Positions 1 through 8,518 of a stretch of 35,000 nt of DNA are shown here, piece by piece. The stretch comes from Sphingobium sp. Z007. GTDB taxonomy: Bacteria; Pseudomonadota; Alphaproteobacteria; Sphingomonadales; Sphingomonadaceae. Position numbers and translations under genes: made by a program. The notes under the pieces were generated by a model. That model had not been told where the DNA came from. It searched no databases and saw only the letters and a list, made by a program, of their open reading frames with translations. The stretch lies in NCBI RefSeq assembly GCF_900013425.1, contig NZ_FBXK01000001.1:1-35000 (forward strand). The letters run 5' to 3'. Within the stretch, counting starts at the first letter, position 1. Every line of letters begins with the position of its first letter.

Positions 1-126
1 GCATATCGCGGCAATCGCGTACAGCTGTCCAACTCGCTGTTACATGTGCCGATGGATCATGCGCGTAACATCCGCACAGCCTTGTCATCGTCAGCCCGCA
101 ACGACGACGGCAGCCGCGCGCGCGGA

Positions 127-1278
127 TCAGGCCACCAGCGCTTCCACCGTCGGCAGCCGGACCAGGAAGATACTGCCTTCACCGGGCGCACTATGTTTGA
201 GCGACAGCGCGCCGCCGTGCAGCGCCACCAGTTGCCGGACGAGCGCCAGCCCAATGCCAAGGCCGTCCTGCGCCTCGCCCGTCGGCCGCTTCACCTGCGC
301 GAACAGGTCGAAAATCCGCGCCTGCATGTCGGGCGCGATGCCGATGCCGGTGTCGGCCACTTCTATTTCCGCCCAGCCATCGACCCTGCGTGCGGTCAGG
401 CGCACATCGCCGCCCGGCGGCGTATATTTGGCCGCATTGTTGAGCAGATTGCTGACGATCTGGACGACGCGGGCATAATCGGCGTCGAGCCAGATGGGAT
501 CGTCGGTGACATCGATGACCAGCCGGTGCTGCGCCGCCTCTATGGTCGGCTGGCATGTTTCCACGGCGAAAGCGACGACTTCCTGTAGCAGGATGCGCTG
601 CGTCTTGAGCGAAATCTTGCCTTGGTCGATGCGCGCGATATCCAGGATATCCTCGATCAGGCGGGACAGATGATGGACATGGCGACCCATCCGCCCCCGA
701 ATGTCGCGCGCCGCGTCGGTGCCCTCGCGCTTCTCCAGCAGGTGGAGGCCCGCGTCCAGCGCTGCGATCGGATTGCGCAATTCATGGCCCAATATCGCGA
801 GAAATTCATTCTTGCGCCGGTCCGCCGCCTTGAGCGCATCGGCCAGTGTCGCCAGTTCGTCGCGCTGCGCCAGGATCTGCCGCCGCTGATCGTACAAGTC
901 GAAGAAGATCGCGGCCTTCGAGCGCAATATATCCGCTTCGATCGGCTTCTGGATGAAATCGACCGCGCCTGCCTCATAGCCGCGAAAGCGCCGCTGCAGG
1001 TCCGCGCTCCCCGCCGTCACGAAGATGATCGGAACATGGCGGGACCGTTCGTTGCCGCGCATATATTCGGCCAGCTCGAACCCGTCCATGCTTGGCATCT
1101 GAACGTCGAGCAAAGCCAGGGCGACGTCGTGGACCAGCAGCAGTTCCAGCGCCTCCTCCCCCGACCGGGCCTTCAGGCATATGAGGCCGTCGCGCTTGAG
1201 CAGCGCTTCGAGCGCCAGCAGATTCTCCTCAAGGTCGTCGACCAGCAGGCAATATAGGGGGTGGGTGTCGCTCGTCAT
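127..1278 (-). CDS. Receiver-histidine kinase protein (REC-HisKA-HATPase), last gene of signalling operon
   Basis: Cytoplasmic two-component protein of 383 residues with no membrane segment. An N-terminal receiver domain (about 8-122) shows the acidic pair D14-D15, phosphoacceptor D58 in LLDVQMPSMDG and the conserved lysine in QKPIEAD. A short coiled linker follows, then a HisKA dimerisation domain with phospho-histidine H165 in ILGHELRNP, and a HATPase_c domain with N-box (SNLLNNAAKYTPPGG) and G boxes (ADTGIGIAP, GLGIGLALV). The receiver before the kinase suggests that phosphorylation from an upstream kinase, probably the hybrid kinase of the same operon, controls this kinase's output; that is inference. 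Its ATG overlaps the stop of the CheB gene in an ATGA, so the two are translationally coupled. No DNA-binding output domain is present, so the final target is not visible here. Confidence 0.93.
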   Translation of the reverse strand: MTSDTHPLYCLLVDDLEENLLALEALLKRDGLICLKARSGEEALELLLVHDVALALLDVQMPSMDGFELAEYMRGNERSRHVPIIFVTAGSADLQRRFRGYEAGAVDFIQKPIEADILRSKAAIFFDLYDQRRQILAQRDELATLADALKAADRRKNEFLAILGHELRNPIAALDAGLHLLEKREGTDAARDIRGRMGRHVHHLSRLIEDILDIARIDQGKISLKTQRILLQEVVAFAVETCQPTIEAAQHRLVIDVTDDPIWLDADYARVVQIVSNLLNNAAKYTPPGGDVRLTARRVDGWAEIEVADTGIGIAPDMQARIFDLFAQVKRPTGEAQDGLGIGLALVRQLVALHGGALSLKHSAPGEGSIFLVRLPTVEALVA

Positions 1279-1850
1279 GTCGTCGCCAGTGTCAGAAGAT
1301 AGGAAATGATGTCATCGATGGTCATGGCTCGCGCCGACGGACAGGCGGCGAGCGCCGCCGCCGGCATGGTCGCGACCTGCGCTTCGGCAGGGTCCTGCGC
1401 GATGGCGAAACCGCCCGCGTCGCCCACCGCCGCCAGTCCTGCCGCGCCGTCATGATTGGCGCCGGTCAGGACGATACCGGCGAGGGCCGGACCATAGGCA
1501 TCGGCCGCGCTTTGCAGCAGCACGTCGATCGCGGGGCGGCTGTGGTTCACCGGCTCGTCCCAGGACAAGGCCAACGAACGGTCGGCCTCCACCAACAGAT
1601 GATAGTCCGATGGCGCGAAATAGATCGTGCTCGCCGCAATCGGTTCCTTGTCCTCCGCTTCCCGGACCGGAAGCAGGCATTTGGACTGGAACAGGGCGAC
1701 CAGCGCATTGCTGCGGTCCGGCGGCACATGGACGACGATCAGCACCGGCAGCGGATAGGCGGCGGGCAGCGCCGGCAATATCCGCAGCAATGCCTGGACG
1801 GCACCGGCCGACGCGCCGATCGCGATCGCCTGGATCGGCTGCACGTTCAT
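1275..1850 (-). CDS. cheB: CheB-type protein-glutamate methylesterase, stand-alone catalytic domain
   Basis: A 191-residue CheB methylesterase domain that would hydrolyse gamma-glutamyl methyl esters (or deamidate glutamine) on a signalling protein. The family's Ser-His-Asp triad is visible: S14 in IGASAG, H41 in VVHVPPDRSN and D134 in GANHDGAAG. The N-terminal receiver domain of chemotaxis CheB is absent, so the enzyme is not gated by its own phosphorylation. A longer frame opens upstream to 2036, but it lies over the cheR coding sequence. The ATG at 1850 makes an ATGA overlap with the cheR stop and is preceded by GAGGCGGGAG on the minus strand, so this start is chosen. No chemoreceptor, CheA or CheW gene is in view, which argues for a role outside ordinary chemotaxis. 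The natural substrate is unknown. Confidence 0.9.
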   Translation of the reverse strand: MNVQPIQAIAIGASAGAVQALLRILPALPAAYPLPVLIVVHVPPDRSNALVALFQSKCLLPVREAEDKEPIAASTIYFAPSDYHLLVEADRSLALSWDEPVNHSRPAIDVLLQSAADAYGPALAGIVLTGANHDGAAGLAAVGDAGGFAIAQDPAEAQVATMPAAALAACPSARAMTIDDIISYLLTLATT

Positions 1851-2698
1851 GGCTCCCGCCTCTGGTAGATTTTTTCCTCCCGGACGAAATCGGCGAAGGA
1901 TGGCGCGTGATGGGAAAAGCGCAGGCTCTCCTTCGATCCCAGGCCCAGAAAGCCCTTGCGCGCGAGCGAATCGCGAAACAGGCCAAGCGCCCGGTCCTGC
2001 AAATCCCGATCGAAATAGATGAGGACGTTGCGGCACGAAATGAGATGCATTTCAGCAAAGACCGCGTCGGTCACCAGGCTGTGATCGGAAAAGACGACCT
2101 GCGACCGCAGGCTCTTGTCGAACACGGCGCGACCATAGTCCGCCGTATAATAATCGGACAGCGAGGACCGCGCGCCCGATTGCTGATGGTTTTGCGTGAA
2201 CTTGCGGATCTGGTCGAGTGGATAGATCCCCGCTTCGGCCGCCTGAAGCGCATTGGGGTTGATATCGGTCGCGTAGAACAGCGTGCGCTGGTCCAGCCCC
2301 TCCTCGCGGAACAGGATGGACAGCGAATAAAGTTCTTCCCCATTGCTGCACCCTGCGACCCAGACTTTGAGCGAGGGATAGGTGCGCAGATGCGGGATCA
2401 CCTTTTCCCGCAAGGCGCGGAAATAGCCGGGATCGCGAAACATCTCGCTGACCTGTACGGTCAGATAATTGAGCAGGCGCGGCAAGGTAGCAGGATCGTG
2501 CAGCAGATGGTCCTGCATGGCGGAAAAGCTGGCGAAGCCCAATTGCGTGCGCGCTTGCAGTAGGCGGCGCTTGATCGAGGCGCGCGCATAATGCCGAAAG
2601 TCATAATGATAGCGTTGATACAGCGCCTCCAGCAGCAGCTGGATTTCGATATCCTCGACGCCCGCCGGCACCTCGCCCTGCATTATCGCGGCATCCAC
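1847..2698 (-). CDS. cheR: CheR-type SAM-dependent protein methyltransferase
   Basis: A 283-residue CheR-family methyltransferase, expected to transfer methyl from S-adenosylmethionine to glutamate side chains. The N-terminal all-alpha CheR domain covers about residues 15-85 and includes a basic stretch ARASIKRRLLQ. The catalytic Rossmann domain carries the SAM loop VAGCSNGEELYSL, the acidic ATDIN motif and the family signature CRNVLIYFD. Length is typical. The gene starts 16 bases inside the hybrid kinase gene and ends in an ATGA with cheB, so kinase, methyltransferase and methylesterase should be made from one message. CheR and CheB being encoded together suggests reversible methylation of a shared partner; the large kinase is the obvious candidate, but this is inference. 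TPR repeats, found in some CheR proteins, are missing. Confidence 0.92.
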   Translation of the reverse strand: MDAAIMQGEVPAGVEDIEIQLLLEALYQRYHYDFRHYARASIKRRLLQARTQLGFASFSAMQDHLLHDPATLPRLLNYLTVQVSEMFRDPGYFRALREKVIPHLRTYPSLKVWVAGCSNGEELYSLSILFREEGLDQRTLFYATDINPNALQAAEAGIYPLDQIRKFTQNHQQSGARSSLSDYYTADYGRAVFDKSLRSQVVFSDHSLVTDAVFAEMHLISCRNVLIYFDRDLQDRALGLFRDSLARKGFLGLGSKESLRFSHHAPSFADFVREEKIYQRREP

Positions 2699-5600
2699 AC
2701 GCGCACCAGCGAGAGCAATTTATCGACGTCGATGGGTTTGGCCATATAGTCGTTGGCCCCGGCTTCCAGGCAACGCTGCTGATCGTCAGGCATCGCCTTG
2801 GCAGTCAGCATCAGGATCGGCAGCCCGGTCCAGCGCGGATCGCTGCGCAGCGTGCGCGTGGCGGTCAACCCGTCCATCACCGGCATCATCACGTCCATCA
2901 GAACAAGGTCGATAGCCTTAGCCGGATCGTCCACAGACGCCGCCAGCGCATCGATCGCCTCCTGCCCATTGCGGGCGATCTGGACCGCCGCGCCGCGCGG
3001 TTCCAATACGCTCGTCAGCGAATAGACGTTGCGCACGTCATCCTCGACAATGAGGATGCGGCGGCCTTCCAGCGCGGCATCGCGATTGCGGGCCTTCTGG
3101 ATCATCTTGCGCTGTTCGGGCGGCAGTTCGGACACGACCTGGTGCAGGAACAACGACACTTCGTCCAGCAGCCGTTCGGGCGACTTGGCGCCCTTGATGA
3201 TGATCGAACTGGAATAGCGGCGCAGGCGCTGTTCGTCGTCGGGCGACAGGTCGTGGCCGGTATAGACGATCACCGGCGGGAAGCCATGATCCCCCTCCTC
3301 GCTCAGCGTTTCCAGCAGGGCGAAGCCGGACGTATCAGGCAAGGTCAGGTCCAGCACCATGCAGTCGAACGTATGCTGGCGCAGTTGCTCCAGACATTCG
3401 GCCGCGGTGCCGACACCGACCGTTTCAACGTCGTCGGTCAGCAGCAGCCGGGCGACGGCATCGCGCTGGACCGGATCATCCTCGACGATGAGGACGCGGC
3501 GGACTCGCGTCGCCAGCTTGGCGTGCAGATTTTCCAGCACTTCGGCCAGTTGCTCGCGCTTCACCGGCTTCACCAGATAACCGACTGCGCCCAGCGACAT
3601 CGCGGCCTGGCTATGGTCCGACGCAGACACGACATGGATGGGAATATGGCGCGTCGCATCGTCATGCTTGAGCCGGTCCAGCACGGTCAGCCCAGACTGG
3701 TCGGGCAGGCCAAGGTCCAGCACGACGGCGCTGGGCTTATACTCCCGCGCCAGCTTCACCGCTTCTTCCGCCGTGCCGGCAATGATGCATTGGAAGCCCA
3801 GGTCGCGCGACAATTCACATATGATAGAGGCGAAGACTTCGTCATCCTCGATGATGAGGAGCAGGCGGCGCCCTTCGGCGATCGAGGCGCGATCATCCTC
3901 GACGATCCATTTGGGCTGGGCCGGGACATGTCGGGCGGGCGCTGGCGCGGCGGGCGCGGCCTGAACGGGTTCGGCGCGGGCTGCCGGGGCCGCGGGCGCC
4001 GCGGCACGCGATCCTGCCGTGGCCGGATCATAGACCAGCGGCACGCTCAGCGTGAAGCGGCTGCCCTCGCCGGGCTTGCTCTCCAGGCTGATGCTGCCGC
4101 CGAGCAGGCGGGCGAGCTGGCGAGAGATGGACAGACCAAGGCCTGTGCCGCCGTACCGCCGGCTGATCGTACCGTCCGCCTGGTGAAACGCCTCGAAAAT
4201 ATGGCTCTGCTGCTCCTTCGACATGCCGATCCCCGTATCGGCGACCGCGATCGCCAGGCGATCGCCCTCCATCGGGGCCAGGGTCAGGCGTATGCTCCCC
4301 TGTTCGGTGAATTTGAAAGCGTTGGACAAAAGATTCTTGACGATCTGCTCGATCCGCATCCGGTCCGTCTCGATCGCGCGGGGGCAATCGGGTGCGATCT
4401 CAATCTCAAACGCCAGATTGCGCGTTTCGGCGACCGGCTGGAACATTTGCCGGATATCGCCGACCAGCCGCTGCAACGGCACGGTTTCAGGCTGGACCTG
4501 GATATGCCCCGCCTCGATCTTAGACAGGTCGAGAATGTCGTTTATGAGCGTGAGCAGATCGTTCCCCGACGACTCGATCGTCCGCGCGAATTTGACCTGA
4601 TCGTGCGACAAGTTACCTTCAGGATTGTCGCCCAGCAGCTTTGACAGGATCAAGAGCGAATTGAGCGGCGTGCGCAATTCGTGCGACATATTGGCGAGGA
4701 AATCGGACTTATACTGGCTTGCCTGCTCTAGTTCGCGCGCCTTCAACTGCAGGGTGCCGGTGGCGCGCTCCAGTTCGTCGCGCTGGTTTTCCAGCGTCTG
4801 GGCCTGCTCCTCCAACTGGCTGTTGGTCTGTTCCAGCTCGACCTGCTGCTGTTCCAGCCGGACCTGGGATTCCCTGAGCGCACGCCCCTGTTCTTCCAGT
4901 TCCTCATTCGAAACGCGCAGTTCCTCGCTCTGCGCCTGCAACTCGCCCGACTGGCGCTGGGTTTCCTCCAGCGCATCCTGCAACCGCGCGCGGAAGCGGG
5001 CGGAGCGCAGGGCTATGCCAATCGCTGGCGACGCCTGCTCCATAAGTTCGAGCACCGCAGGGCTGATCTGCTGGAAAAAGCCCAGTTCCAGCACCGCATT
5101 GACGACCTCGTCCGCCTTGGTCGGGATGAGGACCAGATGGCGTGGCCGGTCCCTGCCCAACGCCGATCCGATCGTCAGATAGCCATCGGGAATATCCTGC
5201 AAGACGAGCGGCGTGCCTTCGGCGGCGACCTGCCCCAGCAGCCCTTCCTTGACCAGAAAACCGGCTGGCACATCTGCATCAGCCGGTATGCCGAGGGTTG
5301 CGACGCGCTGGAAACGCCCCCCCTCCCCCTTGAACAGCGCGCCGCCCTGGAAGCCGAGATAGCGGGCAAGGAAGCCAAGGATGGCTTCGCCCACTTCCTC
5401 CACCGACTTTTCGCCGCCCATCGCTTTGGCCAAGCCGAGCTGACCAGCCTGCAGCCATTGCTGGCGCGCGCGGGCGCGGGTGCTGATCCGTGTGAGGATG
5501 AAGATGACGATGGTAAGGCCCGCGCCGATGAGGCTGGATATGACGCCGGTCATGATGGCGGTGCGCGACGCGGCCGCCATGTCGTCCATGCGGATCTGGC

Positions 5601-6135
5601 GCAGCCGCAGCTCTTCCTGCGCCATGCCGTTCAACTGCGCCCGGATCGCATCCATTTCCACCTTGCCGCGGTCGGTCATCACTACGGCCAGCGCCGCCGC
5701 CACGCCTTGGGTCCGGCGCAGGTCCACGGTTTCGCGCAATTCCGCCAGCTTGGCATCGACATGCCGCTTCAGCGCGGCGACATTGGCCTGCTGGGTCGGA
5801 TTGTCGCGGGTCAGCGTGGCGACCGCCTGCATCCGGCCGGTCAAATTCTTCACCGCACTATCATAGGGTTCCAGATAGGCTTGGGCGCCCGTCAAGAGAT
5901 AGCCGCGCTGCCCCGTTTCGGCATCTTGGGTAGCCGACAGAAGTTCGTCCAGCGCCATCAATACGCTGTGGGTGTGGCGGATCGCCCCATCGCTCTCGCG
6001 CAGGCTTTGTATGTTGCGATAGGCGACCGCGCCGCTGATGATGAAGAAGGCCAGACCAAGCGCCAGGCCGATCGCGGCCCAGATCGACGCGCGGGACAGC
6101 GGGCTGCCCGCAAAAGCTGTTTTTCCGATTGCCAT
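2683..6135 (-). CDS. Membrane hybrid histidine kinase: CHASE3-GAF-HisKA-HATPase with three receivers
   Basis: A 1150-residue sensor and first gene of the operon. Order: transmembrane helix about 17-38; CHASE3-like periplasmic helical domain about 40-185; second helix about 193-215; GAF domain about 235-375; a long glutamine/glutamate-rich coiled coil about 380-470 with repeats such as EELEEQGRALRESQ; HisKA with H485 in MSHELRTPLNS; HATPase_c about 590-700 (ADTGIGMSKEQ, GTGLGLSISRQL); a Pro/Ala linker; then receivers with phosphoacceptors D807, D929 and D1081. The second receiver keeps its lysine in IIKGAKSPERL. Long coiled coils between GAF and HisKA are known from kinases encoded with CheB/CheR or fused to them. 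Input signal unknown. The start at 6135 places the first helix directly behind a short basic N-terminus. Several long frames on the opposite strand are codon-bias shadows. Confidence 0.93.
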   Translation of the reverse strand: MAIGKTAFAGSPLSRASIWAAIGLALGLAFFIISGAVAYRNIQSLRESDGAIRHTHSVLMALDELLSATQDAETGQRGYLLTGAQAYLEPYDSAVKNLTGRMQAVATLTRDNPTQQANVAALKRHVDAKLAELRETVDLRRTQGVAAALAVVMTDRGKVEMDAIRAQLNGMAQEELRLRQIRMDDMAAASRTAIMTGVISSLIGAGLTIVIFILTRISTRARARQQWLQAGQLGLAKAMGGEKSVEEVGEAILGFLARYLGFQGGALFKGEGGRFQRVATLGIPADADVPAGFLVKEGLLGQVAAEGTPLVLQDIPDGYLTIGSALGRDRPRHLVLIPTKADEVVNAVLELGFFQQISPAVLELMEQASPAIGIALRSARFRARLQDALEETQRQSGELQAQSEELRVSNEELEEQGRALRESQVRLEQQQVELEQTNSQLEEQAQTLENQRDELERATGTLQLKARELEQASQYKSDFLANMSHELRTPLNSLLILSKLLGDNPEGNLSHDQVKFARTIESSGNDLLTLINDILDLSKIEAGHIQVQPETVPLQRLVGDIRQMFQPVAETRNLAFEIEIAPDCPRAIETDRMRIEQIVKNLLSNAFKFTEQGSIRLTLAPMEGDRLAIAVADTGIGMSKEQQSHIFEAFHQADGTISRRYGGTGLGLSISRQLARLLGGSISLESKPGEGSRFTLSVPLVYDPATAGSRAAAPAAPAARAEPVQAAPAAPAPARHVPAQPKWIVEDDRASIAEGRRLLLIIEDDEVFASIICELSRDLGFQCIIAGTAEEAVKLAREYKPSAVVLDLGLPDQSGLTVLDRLKHDDATRHIPIHVVSASDHSQAAMSLGAVGYLVKPVKREQLAEVLENLHAKLATRVRRVLIVEDDPVQRDAVARLLLTDDVETVGVGTAAECLEQLRQHTFDCMVLDLTLPDTSGFALLETLSEEGDHGFPPVIVYTGHDLSPDDEQRLRRYSSSIIIKGAKSPERLLDEVSLFLHQVVSELPPEQRKMIQKARNRDAALEGRRILIVEDDVRNVYSLTSVLEPRGAAVQIARNGQEAIDALAASVDDPAKAIDLVLMDVMMPVMDGLTATRTLRSDPRWTGLPILMLTAKAMPDDQQRCLEAGANDYMAKPIDVDKLLSLVRVWMPR

Positions 6136-6330
6136 GGACGTTCGCGTAAAGCGGTCTCAGCCATCCGCCAAGCGATTGTTTTGTCCGCCGCGCCGTGATG
6201 GCGGTCTCCACCGGCGCAAAGCTAATCTGTATCAATGCGCAGCCCCATCAGCCGTGCGATGATACGCGGAACATCGGTTCGATGATGGTCGCGGGTCGCC
6301 CTCCGCCCGATACATTGTTAGGAGGCGGAT
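6136..6330. promoter_or_regulatory. Divergent intergenic region between two hybrid kinase genes
   Basis: This 195-base gap must hold promoters for the kinase operon to the left and the kinase to the right. Its only clear element is AGGAGG at 6320-6325, placed to serve the GTG at 6331. A GGAAC lies near 6269, but no GTT is found at the 16-17 base spacing needed for an EcfG-type promoter. No strong palindrome was seen. Confidence 0.4.
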
Positions 6331-8466
6331 GTGATTGTCGGAGCAGATATGACCCATGGCTCATCGTCGGCGGAACAGGATGCGTCCAGCGCGCAATCCT
6401 TTCTGATCGAAGCGAGCGAGCGGCTGGCGGCGGCGCGATCCATGAGCGAGGTTGTCGATGTGCTGCGCCGGACGGCACGGTCCGCCATCGGCGCGGAGGG
6501 GATCGCCGTCGTGCTGAAGGACGGCGATTTGTGTCATTATGTGGCCGAGGACGCCATCGGCCCCTTGTGGAGAGGCTATCGATTCCCCGCCGATAGCTGC
6601 GTGTCGGGCTGGACGATGCGCCATGGGCAGACTATCGCTATCGCCGACATATTGACTGACCACCGGGTGCCGCAGGAGGCCTACCGCCCGACGTTCGTCC
6701 GCAGTCTGGTCATGGCGCCGATCGGCAGGCCGGCGCCGGTGGCAGCGCTGGGTGCCTATTGGTCGCAACCGGGCGCGCATGACCGGGCGACGATCGACCG
6801 GCTGGAAAGCCTGGCGCGCCTGTCGGGCATCGCGATCGAAAACGCCCGGCTGATCCATGAAATGGAGGAGAGCGAACGGCATCGTGCGCTGATCCTGGCG
6901 GCCGGGCGTATGGGCAGCTGGACGTTCGACACCGCCACTGGCGCTTTGGACGCATCGTCATTGTGCCGTCGCAATTTCGGCCGCGATCCGGCGCTGCCGT
7001 TCAGCTATGCCGATTGGCAGGCGGCTATCCACCCGGAAGATCGAGACCGCGTCAACGCCGCGATCCGCGACAGCCTGAACAGCGGTTGCGACTATGACGT
7101 CGAATATCGCGTGGTGACGCCCGATGGCGGGATACGCTGGGTCGCGGTGCGCGCGCAGCCCGCCCGGCTGGCCGATGGTGCCGCCACAGGCCTGGCCGGC
7201 ATATCGATCGACATCACCGATCGTAAACATATGGAAGACGCGCTGCGGACATCGGCCGCAACGCTGGAGCATCTGGTCGAAGAACGGACACGTGAACTGG
7301 TACGGACGCAGGACGCGTTGCGCCAGTCGCAGAAGCTGGAAGCCATGGGCCAGCTGACCGGCGGGGTCGCGCATGACTTCAACAATCTGCTAACCCCCAT
7401 CATCGGCAGCCTCGACCTGCTGCACCGGCGACAGGTGGGCGGCGAACGGGAACAGCGGGTGATCGCCGGCGCGCTGGATTCAGCCGACCGGGCGCGGACG
7501 CTGGTCCAGCGATTGCTGGCCTTCGCTCGCCGCCAACCGCTCAAACCCGAACCGGTCGATTTGGGCTCACTGGTGCGCGGCATGGCGGAACTGATCGGTA
7601 CGACGCTGGGGCCTCAGATCAAAGTCCGGCTCGATCTGGCGACCGACCTGCCTTCTGCCCTTGCCGATGCGCATCAGGTCGAAATGGCGCTGCTCAACCT
7701 CGCGGTCAATGCGCGCGACGCGATGCCCCGTGGCGGCGAATTCGTCCTGTCCGCGGATTATATCGACCAGCCTGACGCCGTGGCGAATAGCGTGAAGCCA
7801 GGGCGTTATGTCATCCTGCGCGTGGCCGATACGGGCGTTGGCATGAACGCCGAAACGCGGCGGCGCGCAATCGAGCCTTTCTTCTCTACCAAGGGTGTCG
7901 GGCAAGGGACTGGCCTTGGCCTGTCCATGGCCCATGGGCTGGCGTTGCAACTGGGTGGCGCGCTGACGATCGACAGCGCGCCGGGACACGGGACAGCCGT
8001 CGCGCTGTGGCTGCCGGTGAGCGAGCGAAACCCGATCGAGGCCCGCGATGCGCCGACATGGCAGACGGCCTTCACAGGGACCGCCCTGCTGGTCGATGAC
8101 GAGGATATTGTGCGCGCCAGCACGGCGGATATGCTTACGGATCTGGGCTTCCAGGTAATGGAGGCCCGCTCCGGGGCGGAGGCGATCGCATGTCTGAATC
8201 GGGCAGACAGCATCGACATCATGGTCACCGATCATATCATGCCGAACATGACCGGTGTCGAACTGGCGCGGGAAATCGCGCTGATCGACCCCATGCTGCC
8301 TGTGTTGATCGTATCGGGCTATTCCGATGCCGTCGGGCTGGCGTCCAGCCTGCCGCGTCTGGGCAAGCCGTTCCGGCAGGCGGACCTGGCCGCGGTGCTG
8401 GCGACCATCCTTCCCACGCCGCTGACTCCACCGATGGACATTGCGCAGGATCAGCGCCAGGACTGA
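6331..8466 (+). CDS. Soluble hybrid histidine kinase: GAF-PAS-HisKA-HATPase-REC
   Basis: A 711-residue cytoplasmic kinase without membrane helices. A GAF domain (about 20-170) is followed by a PAS_3-type fold (about 185-300) ending in the PAC-like GISIDITDRKHMEDAL. A short helix leads to HisKA with H348 in GGVAHDFNNLLTP. HATPase_c (about 450-570) shows LNLAVNARDAMP, ADTGVGM and GTGLGLSMAHGL. A C-terminal receiver (about 590-705) has acidic residues in LLVDDED, phosphoacceptor D634 in MVTDHIMP and lysine in LGKPFRQ. The H-D-F-N-N kinase box with a C-terminal receiver is a common alphaproteobacterial arrangement. The start is a GTG at 6331, chosen because AGGAGG lies five bases upstream; the next ATG (6349) has no such site. 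It is divergent from the CheR/CheB kinase operon, so cross-talk is possible but unproven. Confidence 0.93.
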   Translation: MIVGADMTHGSSSAEQDASSAQSFLIEASERLAAARSMSEVVDVLRRTARSAIGAEGIAVVLKDGDLCHYVAEDAIGPLWRGYRFPADSCVSGWTMRHGQTIAIADILTDHRVPQEAYRPTFVRSLVMAPIGRPAPVAALGAYWSQPGAHDRATIDRLESLARLSGIAIENARLIHEMEESERHRALILAAGRMGSWTFDTATGALDASSLCRRNFGRDPALPFSYADWQAAIHPEDRDRVNAAIRDSLNSGCDYDVEYRVVTPDGGIRWVAVRAQPARLADGAATGLAGISIDITDRKHMEDALRTSAATLEHLVEERTRELVRTQDALRQSQKLEAMGQLTGGVAHDFNNLLTPIIGSLDLLHRRQVGGEREQRVIAGALDSADRARTLVQRLLAFARRQPLKPEPVDLGSLVRGMAELIGTTLGPQIKVRLDLATDLPSALADAHQVEMALLNLAVNARDAMPRGGEFVLSADYIDQPDAVANSVKPGRYVILRVADTGVGMNAETRRRAIEPFFSTKGVGQGTGLGLSMAHGLALQLGGALTIDSAPGHGTAVALWLPVSERNPIEARDAPTWQTAFTGTALLVDDEDIVRASTADMLTDLGFQVMEARSGAEAIACLNRADSIDIMVTDHIMPNMTGVELAREIALIDPMLPVLIVSGYSDAVGLASSLPRLGKPFRQADLAAVLATILPTPLTPPMDIAQDQRQD

Positions 8467-8518
8467 CGCCATATTGCGGCTGATCCACCAATCACATTCA
8501 TTTGAGGCGGCTCAGTCC
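8460..8518. terminator. Possible bidirectional stem between convergent genes
   Basis: GGACTGA-CGCC at 8460-8470 pairs with GGCG-(GC)-TCAGTCC at 8506-8518: eleven base pairs with a two-base bulge. The arms include the stop codons of both convergent genes. The loop is long (about 35 bases) and there is no T-run, so intrinsic termination is only a possibility. Confidence 0.25.

Noticed and set aside
1..126. Possible gene at the left edge
   Set aside because: Open frames there are short or antisense to the kinase end; nothing supports a gene.
3142..4644. 500-codon open frame opposite the large hybrid kinase, and similar long frames at 5137-6198 and 622-1257
   Set aside because: They are antisense to well-supported kinase domains, and the protein sequences are Arg/Gln/His-rich with no recognisable motif: GC-rich codon-bias shadows.
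6268..6300. GGAAC as an EcfG promoter for the kinase at 6331
   Set aside because: No GTT at the required spacing downstream.
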